From Shewanella amazonensis SB2B (lineage in GTDB: Bacteria > Pseudomonadota > Gammaproteobacteria > Enterobacterales > Shewanellaceae), in contig NC_008700.1 of NCBI RefSeq assembly GCF_000015245.1, positions 3,608,501 to 3,672,500 on the forward strand: a stretch of 64,000 nt of DNA. Reading direction: 5' to 3'. A model generated the notes under the pieces. That model was given only the letters and a program-made list of their open reading frames with translations, was not told where the DNA came from and did not search any database. This document shows positions 44,336-53,626 of the stretch, in pieces. The number at the start of each line of letters is the position of its first letter. Position 1 is the stretch's first letter. The position numbers and the translations under genes are program-made.

Positions 44336-45406
44336 ATGAAAAGCGCTTTACTCTATTTAGGCAAAGCCGTGCTCTTTGGCTTAGTGATGGCCGCCGTGTT
44401 TCTTCTCGCGCAAAACTACCTGGGTAACGACCATGGCAACCTGTTCCGGGATCGTGGCAATGGTGGCAGCGAACTTTCTTTTGCCAAGGCGGTCAGACGT
44501 GCCGCACCCGCGGTCGCCAACATATACAACATCAGCATAGATCAGCGCCAACCGCTCAACAGTGGCGCACTCCAGGGGCTTGGCTCGGGGGTGATCATCA
44601 GCAAGGAAGGCTACATACTCACCAACTACCACGTTATCAAGAAGGCAGATGAAATTGTCATCGCCCTGCAGGATGGCCGGCGTTTCAGCGCCGAAGTGGT
44701 TGGCTCGGATCCGGAAACAGACCTGAGCGTACTCAAAATTGAAGGGGATAAGCTGCCTGTGGTGCCACTTAACCTCACCACCCCGCCCCAGGTAGGTGAC
44801 GTGGTGCTGGCCATCGGCAATCCCTATAACCTGGGTCAAACCATTACCCAGGGCATTATCAGTGCCACAGGTCGTAACGGTTTGAGCTCCGGTTATCAGG
44901 ACTTCCTGCAGACCGATGCGGCCATTAACGCGGGCAACTCGGGTGGTGCCCTGATAGATACCAATGGCGATGTGATAGGCATCAACACCGCCGCCTACCA
45001 GATAGGTGATGAAGGCGGTGGACACGGCATCAGCTTTGCGATTCCCATCCGCCTCGCCTACTCCATCATGGGTAAACTCATCGAACACGGCCGGGTGATC
45101 CGCGGTGCCCTTGGGATTTCCGGCGAGGCGCTGACACCCTTTATGGCGCAGGTGCTAAAAATGCAGGAAGTTCGCGGCGTACTGGTGACAGGCGTGGATC
45201 GCAACGGACCGGCAGCCGATGCCCAGATGCAACCCAGGGATGTGATTATTGAATATGGCGGTGAAAGTGTGGTCAGTGCTGAAATGCTGATGGACCGCAT
45301 TGCAGAAACCAAACCCGGTACCGAAGTGCAGATGACCATCATTCGCCAGGGCAAGGCTTACACCTTACCCGTGATTATCGGCGAGAAGGCAACCGAGTAT
45401 AACTAA
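44336..45406 (+). CDS. degS: Membrane-anchored stress sensor protease DegS
   Basis: A 356-aa HtrA-family protease with one N-terminal membrane helix (AVLFGLVMAAVFLLA), a trypsin-like domain with triad His99, Asp129 and Ser202, and a single PDZ domain. DegS senses exposed C-termini of unfolded outer-membrane proteins and makes the first cut in RseA, releasing sigmaE. One PDZ domain and a membrane anchor distinguish it from DegQ. It lies 95 bp after degQ, as in E. coli. Confidence 0.96.
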   Translation: MKSALLYLGKAVLFGLVMAAVFLLAQNYLGNDHGNLFRDRGNGGSELSFAKAVRRAAPAVANIYNISIDQRQPLNSGALQGLGSGVIISKEGYILTNYHVIKKADEIVIALQDGRRFSAEVVGSDPETDLSVLKIEGDKLPVVPLNLTTPPQVGDVVLAIGNPYNLGQTITQGIISATGRNGLSSGYQDFLQTDAAINAGNSGGALIDTNGDVIGINTAAYQIGDEGGGHGISFAIPIRLAYSIMGKLIEHGRVIRGALGISGEALTPFMAQVLKMQEVRGVLVTGVDRNGPAADAQMQPRDVIIEYGGESVVSAEMLMDRIAETKPGTEVQMTIIRQGKAYTLPVIIGEKATEYN

Positions 45407-45428
45407 CCGCAGAATACTTGACCTCAGG

Positions 45429-45461
45429 CAAAAATCCCGGCCACTGGCCGGGATTTTTATT
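45429..45461. terminator. Terminator after degS
   Basis: AAAAATCCCGGCC-ACT-GGCCGGGATTTTT is a near-perfect stem with A and T flanks. It can also serve the leftward small gene at 45511. Confidence 0.94.
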
Positions 45462-45510
45462 TAATCAATACATGGACATTCACACTCAGACTTGGAGGCA
45501 TTGCCTGAGC

Positions 45511-45684
45511 TCAAGGCTCCTTTGAAGGGCTGGCAACATCCACTAACCTTACCCAGAAAGCCATTTCCAGACACACACCCAGCGCCAGCAACACCATGGA
45601 TGGCAGCGTGGCACCGGCAAGATAGCTCAGCAGCGCCGCAACCAATAAAAGTGCCGGTACCGCCCACCTTGCGATTTTCATCAT
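45511..45684 (-). CDS. 57-aa membrane protein, function unknown
   Basis: A small protein with two predicted membrane helices (WAVPALLLVAALLSYLAGA and LPSMVLLALGVCLEMAFWV) and a short polar end. I chose the ATG at 45684 (MMKIARWAVP), which has GGAG nine bases upstream; the frame stays open to 45723. It stands alone between degS and murA, with terminators on both sides. I recognise no family. The hydrophobic pattern and the ribosome binding site support a real gene, but no function can be given. Confidence 0.6.
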   Translation of the reverse strand: MMKIARWAVPALLLVAALLSYLAGATLPSMVLLALGVCLEMAFWVRLVDVASPSKEP

Positions 45685-45726
45685 TTCCCTGACTCCGACC
45701 AAAAACAAATATGCAACCATCATATA

Positions 45727-45758
45727 ACAAAAAACCGCCGGTCAAGGCGGTTTTTATT
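45727..45758 (-). terminator. Terminator of the mla-ibaG-murA operon
   Basis: ACCGCC-GGTCAA-GGCGGT with A6 before and T5 after. On the leftward strand it lies about 18 bases past the murA stop. Confidence 0.9.
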
Positions 45759-45773
45759 GCTTAGAGATGCAGT

Positions 45774-47030
45774 TTACTTCACCCGAACGACCTTGCCACC
45801 GAGGCCTTCGAACTTGGTCTCAATGTGTTCGTAGCCACGGTCGAGGTGATAGATACGGTCCACCAGCGTAGTACCGTCGGCCATCAAACCAGCAATCACC
45901 AGGCTCGCAGAGGCACGCAAATCGGTGGCCATGACCTGGGCACCGCTCAAGCGCTCAACACCGTGTACTATGCAGGTGTGACCTTCCAGCTCCATGTTGG
46001 CGCCCATACGCATCAGCTCAGGCACGTGCATAAAGCGGTTTTCGAAGATAGTCTCTGTGATTGTGCCAGTACCTTCGGCCAAACAGTTGAGCACACAAAA
46101 CTGAGCCTGCATGTCGGTGGGAAACGCCGGATAAGGTGCGGTTTTGATGTTTACCGCTTTGGGGCGCTTTCCATGCATGTCCAGCTCAATCCAATCGTCG
46201 CCGGTGTTGATTTCGGCGCCGGCATCTTCGAGCTTGGCGAGCACTGACTCCAGAGAAGATGGGTCGGCATTTTCGCAGCGGATGCGACCACGGGTCACGG
46301 CGGCGGCCACCAGGAAAGTACCGGTTTCGATACGATCCGGCATCACGCGGTAATCACATCCATTCAAACGCTCAACGCCGGTAATTTTCAACGTGGCGGT
46401 GCCTATACCGCTGATTTGAGCGCCCATGGCAACCAGACAATTGGCAAGGTCGATAACCTCAGGCTCTCGGGCCGCGTTTTCAATCACGGTGACGCCATCA
46501 GCCAGCGCTGCAGCCATGAGCAAGTTTTCGGTAGCACCTACGCTTACCATATCCATAAAGATATGGGCGCCCTTGAGACGACCGTCTACCCGGGCCTTGA
46601 TATAACCTTCCTTCACCTCGATTTTGGCACCCATCTGCTCCAGGCCGTGCAGGTGCAGGTTTACGGGGCGGGCACCAATGGCGCAGCCACCCGGCAGAGA
46701 CACATCAGCAGTGCCGAAGCGGGCGAGCAGAGGTCCCAAAATCAAAATTGAAGCGCGCATGGTTTTCACCAACTCGTAAGGCGCAACGAAATGATCGATA
46801 CGCGACGAATCAATGGTGATGCGATCGCCATCCTGAGTGACTTCAGCCCCCAGGCAACGCAGCAGCTTACAGCTGGTATCCACGTCGCGCAGGCTTGGTA
46901 CATTGGTCAATACAAATGGGGACTCGGCCAGTACCCCTGCCATCAAAATGGGCAGCGCGGCATTTTTGGCACCGGAAATAACCACAGTCCCGGCAAGAGG
47001 ACCGCCGGACTGAATAGAAAGCTTATCCAC
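45774..47030 (-). CDS. murA: UDP-N-acetylglucosamine 1-carboxyvinyltransferase
   Basis: A 418-aa enzyme that transfers enolpyruvate from PEP to UDP-GlcNAc, the first committed step of peptidoglycan synthesis. Lys22 in SGAKNAALP and the catalytic Cys116 in PGGCAIGARPV are present. Cys at this position predicts sensitivity to fosfomycin. It follows ibaG by 14 bp, as in E. coli, and is the last gene of the mla operon. Confidence 0.97.
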   Translation of the reverse strand: MDKLSIQSGGPLAGTVVISGAKNAALPILMAGVLAESPFVLTNVPSLRDVDTSCKLLRCLGAEVTQDGDRITIDSSRIDHFVAPYELVKTMRASILILGPLLARFGTADVSLPGGCAIGARPVNLHLHGLEQMGAKIEVKEGYIKARVDGRLKGAHIFMDMVSVGATENLLMAAALADGVTVIENAAREPEVIDLANCLVAMGAQISGIGTATLKITGVERLNGCDYRVMPDRIETGTFLVAAAVTRGRIRCENADPSSLESVLAKLEDAGAEINTGDDWIELDMHGKRPKAVNIKTAPYPAFPTDMQAQFCVLNCLAEGTGTITETIFENRFMHVPELMRMGANMELEGHTCIVHGVERLSGAQVMATDLRASASLVIAGLMADGTTLVDRIYHLDRGYEHIETKFEGLGGKVVRVK

Positions 47031-47044
47031 GATATCTCTCTTGC

Positions 47045-47302
47045 TTAGAGCGGCATGTTGAAGATTTTTTCACGCTTCCATTGGGTTGGCGTGAAAGTTT
47101 TGATGCTGAGTGCATGCAGGGCACCACTGGTGATGTGATCCATCAGGGGTGCGTATATGGCCTGCTGTTGTTTGATGCGGCTCATACCGTCAAAACACTC
47201 ACCTACCGCCACGACCTGATAGTGGCTGCCATCGGAAGTCACATGCACTTCCTCGAGACCCAAAGCCTGGGTCAAAATCTCTTCAATCTGTTTGCAATCC
47301 AT
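47045..47302 (-). CDS. ibaG: BolA-family protein IbaG
   Basis: An 85-aa BolA-fold protein that pairs with monothiol glutaredoxins around [2Fe-2S] clusters. The sequence CFDGMSRIKQQQAIYAPLMDHITSGALHALSIKTFTP carries the conserved His near the end and the FDG-x-R-x2-Q-x2 pattern (split as CFDGMSR and KQQQAIYAP). The position between mlaB and murA fits IbaG (YrbA) rather than BolA itself. Confidence 0.94.
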   Translation of the reverse strand: MDCKQIEEILTQALGLEEVHVTSDGSHYQVVAVGECFDGMSRIKQQQAIYAPLMDHITSGALHALSIKTFTPTQWKREKIFNMPL

Positions 47303-47325
47303 GAATGAACTGAACCTTAGTTGCG

Positions 47326-47616
47326 CTAGGCTTCTTCCACGAAGAAGGCTTCTAAATCATAAAGGGCGATGAGTTTACCAAGCTGAGGCGATGGAGACAT
47401 CAGGGTAATACTCTGGCCACGGCTATGGGCACGTTGCCATAATTCCAGCAAAAATGCGACACCGGCACTGTCACTGTAGGACAATTGCCGCAAATCCAAA
47501 CAGGATGTGTCGGCTGGCACTAAAGTGGCTACCTCCGGCCACAGCTGTTTGACGACAGCCGCATCCAATCGACCGGCCACCGACAGCGTGTTCCCTTGCG
47601 GGGTCAGGGTAATCAA
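47326..47616 (-). CDS. mlaB: MlaB, STAS-domain subunit of the Mla ABC transporter
   Basis: A 96-aa STAS-domain protein, with the signature LDLRQLSYSDSAGVAFLLEL, in which the Ser of DSAG lies at the phosphorylation site seen in related STAS proteins. MlaB binds the ATPase MlaF on the cytoplasmic side and controls the complex. Its start overlaps the mlaC stop by four bases. Confidence 0.94.
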   Translation of the reverse strand: MITLTPQGNTLSVAGRLDAAVVKQLWPEVATLVPADTSCLDLRQLSYSDSAGVAFLLELWQRAHSRGQSITLMSPSPQLGKLIALYDLEAFFVEEA

Positions 47617-48251
47617 TTGGCGGCCGCCTTGGTGCCCTTGGTCACAGACGTGGCGGCCTTTTCGTTGAGCATGACTATCACCTGCTCTATGCCTTTCTGG
47701 CGAATCAGCCCCGTGATTTCCGACTGTTTCGACTGCAGCAGGCTCACGCCTTCTGCCACCAGGTCGAAGGCTTTCCAGCTGTCGTCTTTGAGGCGACGAG
47801 CTTTGAACAGCAGTTTGATTGGTGGACGGCCCGACTCAATGATGCGCACGTTCACGTCCACAATCTTTTCGTCTTTGAAGTCCACTGCCGGGGCATATTC
47901 CACCGTTTGATTGGTGTACTCGGTAAACGCCTGGGCATAGGTAGTCACCAGATAACCTTCAAAGGCCTCAACAAAGCGGTTACGTTCGTCCTCGCTGGTC
48001 TCTTTCAGATACTGTCCCAGTACCTTGTAAGAAGCATATTTGTAATCCACGTAGGGCATCAACTCTTCGCGCACTATCACCTTGAGGTGATTGGCATCGG
48101 CATCGATTTTGGCCTTATCGGCATGAAATCGCTTGAAGGTTTTATCAGCCACAACCTGGATCATGTTGTAGGGGTTTTTACTGTCCACGGTTTCAGCCTG
48201 AACCTGAATACAAAAGAGGCTGACAATTAACGTGAGTACTGCTCTAAACAT
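47613..48251 (-). CDS. mlaC: MlaC, periplasmic phospholipid-binding protein
   Basis: A 212-aa exported protein (signal peptide FRAVLTLIVSLFCIQVQA) of the Tol-Tol-associated Ttg2 family that carries phospholipids between the outer-membrane MlaA and the inner-membrane MlaFEDB complex. Typical stretches are PYVDYKYASYKVLG and FVEAFEGYLVTTYAQAF. It lies 14 bp behind mlaD. Confidence 0.94.
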   Translation of the reverse strand: MFRAVLTLIVSLFCIQVQAETVDSKNPYNMIQVVADKTFKRFHADKAKIDADANHLKVIVREELMPYVDYKYASYKVLGQYLKETSEDERNRFVEAFEGYLVTTYAQAFTEYTNQTVEYAPAVDFKDEKIVDVNVRIIESGRPPIKLLFKARRLKDDSWKAFDLVAEGVSLLQSKQSEITGLIRQKGIEQVIVMLNEKAATSVTKGTKAAAN

Positions 48252-48265
48252 CGTGATTCTCCCGA

Positions 48266-48736
48266 TTAATCCTTGGAACCCATGCTGTAAAGGAATTGCC
48301 CTATCAGATCTTCCAATACCAGCGCCGACTTGGTATCAGCAATCCGGTCTCCGTCTTTCAACATGGCAATATCGTCATCGACAAACCCTGGGGTTAAGCC
48401 CAGGAATTGCTCACCCAGCAAGCCGGATGTGAGGATAGACAGGCTGCTGGTTTCCGGAAAATTGCGATAGCGGCCGTCCATGGACAGACTGACCACAGCA
48501 ACCAGCCGCTCGGGGTCGAGTTCAATCTTACTGACCCGCCCCACGACCACACCGCCAACCTTCACCGGCGAACGCACCTTCAGACCGCCCACATTGGCAA
48601 ATCTGGCATAGAGGGTGTAGCTGCTGTTTCCCGCCTGCACCTCAACATTAGCCACCTTAAAGACCAACACCAAAAAGGCGGCGATGCCCGCAAGCAGGAA
48701 CAAACCAACCCAAATCTCAACTTTCCGTGACAACAT
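48266..48736 (-). CDS. mlaD: MlaD, MCE-domain membrane subunit
   Basis: A 156-aa protein with one N-terminal membrane helix (VGLFLLAGIAAFLVLVF) and one MCE domain. It forms the hexameric ring through which lipid passes between MlaC and MlaE. The signature LKVRSPVKVGGVVVGRV is clear. The spacer of 40 bp to mlaE is the widest in this operon. Confidence 0.95.
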   Translation of the reverse strand: MLSRKVEIWVGLFLLAGIAAFLVLVFKVANVEVQAGNSSYTLYARFANVGGLKVRSPVKVGGVVVGRVSKIELDPERLVAVVSLSMDGRYRNFPETSSLSILTSGLLGEQFLGLTPGFVDDDIAMLKDGDRIADTKSALVLEDLIGQFLYSMGSKD

Positions 48737-48776
48737 GCTAAAGTTTCACTCCTTGCAGCAAGCTGAACGCCTGGCA

Positions 48777-49559
48777 TTAGCCAAACATGAGGGCGGTCAG
48801 CAAAAAATCCAATGCCAGTACGGCAAGACTCGATTGCACCACGGTAGAAGTAGTGGCCTTACTTATCCCTTCCGGGTTGGGCACCACTTCGTAACCGCGG
48901 TACAGAGCAATCCAGGTCACCACTACGGCAAACACCAGGCTTTTAATCAAACAGTTTACTATGTCCTGACGCCACTCAACCGACGCCTGTAAAATCGACC
49001 AGAAGGCGCCATTGTCGATGCCTTTCCACTCTACGCCCACGATATGACCGCCCCAAATACCCACAGCGGTAAACATCAGCGCCAACAGCGGCATACTGAT
49101 AACACCGGCCCAGAATCGGGGAGCGATAATTTGCCGCAGCGGATCAACGGCCATCATTTCAAGGCTTGAGAGCTGCTCTGTGCTCTTCATCAGGCCAATC
49201 TCAGCAGTCAGCGCCGACCCTGCCCTTCCGGCAAACAGCAATGCTGTGACCACAGGCCCCAGCTCCCGCAGCAAACTCAGCGCCACCATAGGGCCCAGAC
49301 TTTCTTCGGTACCAAAATCCACCAGAATGGTATAACCCTGCAGCGCCAATACCATGCCGATAAAGAGGCCTGACACCAGAATAATGATCAGCGACTGCAC
49401 ACCGACCACATAAAGCTGCTTTACCAGCAGCGGAAAACCTTTTTGGGGTTTGGGGACGGAAAAGATGGCGCCCCACAACATCACGCCCGCCCGGCCCATG
49501 CCGGCCACCTGATTTATGGCGCCACGCCCCAGGCGTGCAACTGCATCAATTAGCGCCAC
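48777..49559 (-). CDS. mlaE: MlaE, ABC permease for phospholipid transport
   Basis: A 260-aa integral membrane permease of the MlaE family with several hydrophobic segments and conserved stretches ELGPVVTALLFAGRAGSALTAEIG and KSTEQLSSLEMMAVDPL. It binds lipid at the base of the MlaD ring. The start overlaps mlaF by 14 bases, which implies coupled translation. Confidence 0.95.
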   Translation of the reverse strand: MALIDAVARLGRGAINQVAGMGRAGVMLWGAIFSVPKPQKGFPLLVKQLYVVGVQSLIIILVSGLFIGMVLALQGYTILVDFGTEESLGPMVALSLLRELGPVVTALLFAGRAGSALTAEIGLMKSTEQLSSLEMMAVDPLRQIIAPRFWAGVISMPLLALMFTAVGIWGGHIVGVEWKGIDNGAFWSILQASVEWRQDIVNCLIKSLVFAVVVTWIALYRGYEVVPNPEGISKATTSTVVQSSLAVLALDFLLTALMFG

Positions 49560-50358
49560 CGGTTAACTCCTTCATATAATCGTTGGCAGGATAATGAAAA
49601 GGCACAGGACCATCGGGTTCGCCGCCGATAAACTGCCGCAATCTGGGGTCATGGGATGACTTAAGCTGTGCCGGAGTGCCTTGAGCGATAATGCGCTTTT
49701 CCGCAATCACATAGACATAGTCAGCAATACCCAGCACCTCACCCACGTCGTGGGACACCACCACCGATGTCAGATTCAAGGCATCTGACAGTTCACGGAT
49801 AAGCTTGACCAGTACCCCCATGGAAATGGGATCCTGTCCGGCAAAGGGCTCGTCATACATCACCATTTCCGGCTCGAGGGCAATGGCACGGGCCAAGGCA
49901 ACACGTCTCTGCATACCGCCGGACAGTTCGCTCGGCATCAACATGGCCGCGCCCCTGAGGCCGACGGCTTCGAGTTTCATCAGCACGATGCGTCGAATAA
50001 TGGCTTCATCAAGCCCCGAATGTTCACGCAGCGCGAAGGCGATATTGTCAAACACGTTCATGTCGGTGAACAGCGCACCGCTTTGAAACAACATGCTCAT
50101 ACGTTTACGCAGTTCAAAGAGTTCACTTCGGCTGATGTCGTGAATATTCACCCCGTCGAAGAGGACCTCACCGTGATCCGGTACCAATTGCCCGGCAATG
50201 AGTTTCAACAAGGTGGTTTTGCCAATACCGCTGGGGCCCATGATGGCAGTGACCTTGCCCTTGGGAATCGACAGACTGATATCTTCATAGATGACACGTT
50301 CGCCGCGGCTGAAACCCAAATTACGGACTTCGACCAATACGTCGGACTCATGATTCAT
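49546..50358 (-). CDS. mlaF: MlaF, ABC ATPase for phospholipid transport
   Basis: A 270-aa ABC ATPase with Walker A GPSGIGKTT, signature LSGGMQRRVALARA, Walker B VMYDEPFAGQDP and a switch His in VVSHD. With MlaE, D and B it powers phospholipid trafficking that keeps outer-membrane asymmetry. I start at the ATG at 50358 (MNHESDVLVEVRNLGFSRG), as the frame upstream to 50406 lacks similarity. It is the first gene of mlaFEDCB-ibaG-murA and diverges from the antiporter gene. Confidence 0.95.
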   Translation of the reverse strand: MNHESDVLVEVRNLGFSRGERVIYEDISLSIPKGKVTAIMGPSGIGKTTLLKLIAGQLVPDHGEVLFDGVNIHDISRSELFELRKRMSMLFQSGALFTDMNVFDNIAFALREHSGLDEAIIRRIVLMKLEAVGLRGAAMLMPSELSGGMQRRVALARAIALEPEMVMYDEPFAGQDPISMGVLVKLIRELSDALNLTSVVVSHDVGEVLGIADYVYVIAEKRIIAQGTPAQLKSSHDPRLRQFIGGEPDGPVPFHYPANDYMKELTGGAN

Positions 50359-50540
50359 TGTGGATCCCTGCGCTTGAGATGAAGTGACATTCGGCCATCC
50401 TGGCACCAGATTGAAGAGGGCAAATTGTACGGAATTGCCGGGATTGCGACAACCGCTTACACACTTACAGCCCCGGATACTTTTAATTTGCCCGATTTCC
50501 AGCGAAAATGCGCCTTGGTATTCATGGATTTTGTCAATAA

Positions 50541-51503
50541 ATGTTACTCAACATCTTAATGCTTGTTGCAGGTCTGGCGGTTTTGGTATGGAGCGCCGAC
50601 AAATTTGTTTACGGTGCCGCAGCCTTCGCCCGTAATCTGGGCCTGCCCCCTATGCTCATTGGTCTGACGATTGTTGCCATGGGCAGTTCCGCCCCTGAAA
50701 TGTTTGTGGCCGCCACTGCGTCTATGGATGGCATGCGCGATACCGCCGTGGGCAACGTGCTTGGCTCCAATGTCGCCAACATCACCCTGATTTTGGGCTT
50801 GACCGCCATGATAGGCGCCATCGCCGTCAGCTCTCAAACCCTCAAGCGGGAAATTCCCATGATGCTGGCCGCCACGGCGCTGGCAGGTTATTTTCTCCAT
50901 GATGGCTTCCTCACCCGCACCGAAGGTTGGGTCCTTATGGGAGCCTTTTTACTGCTGATGCTGTATCTCATCTGGCATGCGCTGACCAACAAGGACCCGG
51001 ACCCGCTGGCCGCTGAAGCCGATGAAGAGATCCCAAGAGATGTGCCTACTTCCAAGGCCCTGATTTGGCTGGTTGTCGGCATAATACTTTTGCCGCTCTC
51101 TGCCGATTGGATGGTGGATGGCGCCGTGGGCATCGCCAAATACTATGGCCTGTCGGATCTGGTTATTGGTCTCACCATTATTGCCGTGGGCACCAGTCTG
51201 CCTGAGCTTGCCGCCTGTGTGGCCAGCGCACTGAAGAAAGAAGATGACCTGGCAATAGGCAATATTGTCGGCTCCAACATGTTTAACATCCTGGCTGTTC
51301 TCGCTCTGCCCGGCATCATCGCCCCCGGCGTAGTCGATGCACAGGCTGTCAGCCGTGACTTTTACATGGTAATGGCCACCAGCATCGCACTGGCGCTCTT
51401 TGTGCTTTTGAGCGGCAAAGATCGCGAACTCAAACGCTGGCACGGCGGTTTATTCCTTGTGGTATTTATCGGTTATCAGTTCGTGCTGTTCCAGGCACAC
51501 TGA
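50541..51503 (+). CDS. yrbG: Calcium/sodium antiporter (YrbG type)
   Basis: A 320-aa membrane protein with two repeated halves of the Na/Ca exchanger family. The alpha repeats are GSSAPEMFVAA with GNVLGSNVANI, and GTSLPELAACV with GNIVGSNMFNI; the acidic residue in each takes part in ion binding. An acidic loop (EADEEIP) joins the halves. It lies 43 bp before kdsD, the E. coli order, so it may share the kds-lpt transcript. Confidence 0.93.
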   Translation: MLLNILMLVAGLAVLVWSADKFVYGAAAFARNLGLPPMLIGLTIVAMGSSAPEMFVAATASMDGMRDTAVGNVLGSNVANITLILGLTAMIGAIAVSSQTLKREIPMMLAATALAGYFLHDGFLTRTEGWVLMGAFLLLMLYLIWHALTNKDPDPLAAEADEEIPRDVPTSKALIWLVVGIILLPLSADWMVDGAVGIAKYYGLSDLVIGLTIIAVGTSLPELAACVASALKKEDDLAIGNIVGSNMFNILAVLALPGIIAPGVVDAQAVSRDFYMVMATSIALALFVLLSGKDRELKRWHGGLFLVVFIGYQFVLFQAH

Positions 51504-51546
51504 CCCTGATCTGTCGGTTTAATCCGGCACAGACAGAGAGACAGAT

Positions 51547-52524
51547 ATGGTAGACAGAAAACAACTGCGCCAATGGGGCAGCAAGGTTATCGATATCGAA
51601 AAAGCTGCACTGGACAACCTGTACCAGTTTGTCGACAGTGATGCCTTTGCCGACGCCTGCGAGCTTATCCTGCGCTGCACTGGCAAGGTTATCGTGATGG
51701 GTATGGGTAAATCCGGCCACATTGGCAACAAGATTTCCGCTACTCTGGCAAGCACAGGTACGCCGGCGTTTTTTGTTCATCCGGGGGAAGCGAGCCACGG
51801 TGATTTGGGCGTGCTCAGTGACAACGACATAGTGCTGGCCATCTCCAACTCCGGTGAGTCCAGTGAGATCCTCACCCTGATGCCAGTGATTAAACGCCGT
51901 GGTATTCCTATCATCTCCATGACTGGCAAGCCTGAGTCCACCATGGCCAAGCATTCCCTTTTGCACCTGTGTATCAAGGTGCCGGAAGAAGCCTGTCCCC
52001 TGGGGCTTGCCCCGACCTCATCCACCACAGCAACCCTGGTGATGGGTGATGCCCTGGCGGTCGCGCTGCTGCAGGCCAAAGGCTTTACCAAGGACGACTT
52101 TGCCATGTCACATCCCGGTGGTGCCCTGGGCCGCAAGTTACTGCTGCACGTCAGTGATGTCATGCATAAAGGAGACGAGCTGCCACTGGTACAGGATGAT
52201 ATCTGCATTACCGATGCCCTCTATGAAATCTCCAAGAAAGGCTTGGGAATGACGGCTATTGTGAACGCTTCTGGTGCCCTGGAAGGCATCTTTACCGACG
52301 GTGACCTGCGCCGGGTGATTGATGCGCAAATTAACCTGCGTCAAACCAGTATTGCCGATGTGATGACCCGCAACTGCATTACCATTGGTGAGCACATACT
52401 GGCTGCCGAAGCACTTAAACTGATGGACGAAAAAAATATCAACGGCCTGATTGTGATTGACGCCGAGCGACGCCCAATCGGCGCGCTCAACATGCTGGAT
52501 ATGGTTAAAGCAGGGGTGATCTGA
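51547..52524 (+). CDS. kdsD: D-arabinose 5-phosphate isomerase
   Basis: A 325-aa enzyme converting ribulose 5-phosphate to arabinose 5-phosphate, the first step towards Kdo of LPS. A SIS domain (VIVMGMGKSGHIGNKISATLASTGTPAFF, SNSGESSEIL) is followed by two CBS motifs (VSDVMHKGDELPLV, IADVMTRNCITIGE). The stop overlaps kdsC by one base. Confidence 0.96.
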   Translation: MVDRKQLRQWGSKVIDIEKAALDNLYQFVDSDAFADACELILRCTGKVIVMGMGKSGHIGNKISATLASTGTPAFFVHPGEASHGDLGVLSDNDIVLAISNSGESSEILTLMPVIKRRGIPIISMTGKPESTMAKHSLLHLCIKVPEEACPLGLAPTSSTTATLVMGDALAVALLQAKGFTKDDFAMSHPGGALGRKLLLHVSDVMHKGDELPLVQDDICITDALYEISKKGLGMTAIVNASGALEGIFTDGDLRRVIDAQINLRQTSIADVMTRNCITIGEHILAAEALKLMDEKNINGLIVIDAERRPIGALNMLDMVKAGVI

Positions 52525-53072
52525 TGCGCGAAGGACTCTACGGCCCCATTGATGATGCCATCTGGAACAAGGCCAAAGATATCAAGCTGCTCATTTGCGA
52601 CGTAGATGGGGTCTTTTCCGACGGCCGTATTTACCTTGGCAATCAAGGGGAAGAACTTAAGGCATTTCATACCCGTGACGGCTATGGCGTCAAAGCCCTT
52701 CAGGGTGCTGGTATCGCGGTAGCGGTGATCACCGGGCGCAAATCCCAGATTGTGGAAAACCGCATGACGGCACTCGGGGTCGCCCATATCTATCAGGGCG
52801 TCGATAACAAGTTCGTGCCCTATGAAGAGTTACTTGGCCTCTACGGAGTCAATGGGGCCGAAGTGGCATACATTGGTGATGATATGGTGGATTTGCCTGT
52901 GATGAAGGCGGTGGGACTCGGCGTATGCGTCGCGGATGGCCACCCCTTTGTTCGCCAACACGCCGACATGGTCACTACGCTGCCCGGTGGGCATGGTGCC
53001 CTCAGAGAACTTGCCGATCTCCTACTGATGAGCCAGGGTAAGTTCGATTCGGCCCACGGGATGAGCGTATGA
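52524..53072 (+). CDS. kdsC: 3-deoxy-D-manno-octulosonate 8-phosphate phosphatase
   Basis: A 182-aa HAD-superfamily phosphatase that forms free Kdo for lipid A. The catalytic Asp26 and Asp28 are in LLICDVDGVFSDG; motif II is in AVITGRKS and the metal-binding end is AYIGDDMVDLPVM. It lacks a cap domain and works as a tetramer in known members. It overlaps kdsD by one base and lptC by four. Confidence 0.96.
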   Translation: MREGLYGPIDDAIWNKAKDIKLLICDVDGVFSDGRIYLGNQGEELKAFHTRDGYGVKALQGAGIAVAVITGRKSQIVENRMTALGVAHIYQGVDNKFVPYEELLGLYGVNGAEVAYIGDDMVDLPVMKAVGLGVCVADGHPFVRQHADMVTTLPGGHGALRELADLLLMSQGKFDSAHGMSV

Positions 53073-53626
53073 ATCGGGTCACACTCGCCATCATTTTGCT
53101 GTTCGGCACCGCCCTGACGCTTTACTGGCAGGTGCAAAGCAAAAAGGCCAGTCAACCTCAGCTCACTGACAGTGTGCAAAAACCTGATTACGTGGCAACC
53201 GACCTTCGCAGCATCAGCTACAACGCCGAGGGAAAATTAGAAAGCCGCGTCAGTGCCGCCTACATGGAACACTTCGATGGCGATGCACAAACCCTGTTTA
53301 CCCAACCTGTCTACACCCTGTTCCCTGAAGATGGTCAGGGTGAATGGCGCCTCACCGCCAAAACCGGCAGACTGGACAAGGCCAGTGACAAAGTCATGCT
53401 CGAAGACGAAGTACTGATCGAAGCTCTGACCATAGACGAGCCTTTGCAGCAGCTCAATACCAGTTATCTGGAGTTGGATCTCAAGACGATGATCCTCACC
53501 TCCGACAAAGAAATTATAATCAGCGGCAATAACTTCCACTTGAGCGGCCATGGTCTCTATGCTGATCTCAATGCCAAAGAAGTTAAGCTCTTAAGCAAGA
53601 TTAAGGGAACCTATGAACCTAAATAA
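53069..53626 (+). CDS. lptC: LptC, LPS transport bridge protein, inner-membrane anchored
   Basis: A 185-aa bitopic protein with one N-terminal membrane helix (VTLAIILLFGTALTLYW) and a periplasmic beta-jellyroll. It receives LPS from LptBFG and passes it to LptA. Family features include ATDLRSISYNAEGKLESRVSA. The ATG overlaps the kdsC stop by four bases and the end overlaps lptA by 14. Confidence 0.95.
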   Translation: MNRVTLAIILLFGTALTLYWQVQSKKASQPQLTDSVQKPDYVATDLRSISYNAEGKLESRVSAAYMEHFDGDAQTLFTQPVYTLFPEDGQGEWRLTAKTGRLDKASDKVMLEDEVLIEALTIDEPLQQLNTSYLELDLKTMILTSDKEIIISGNNFHLSGHGLYADLNAKEVKLLSKIKGTYEPK

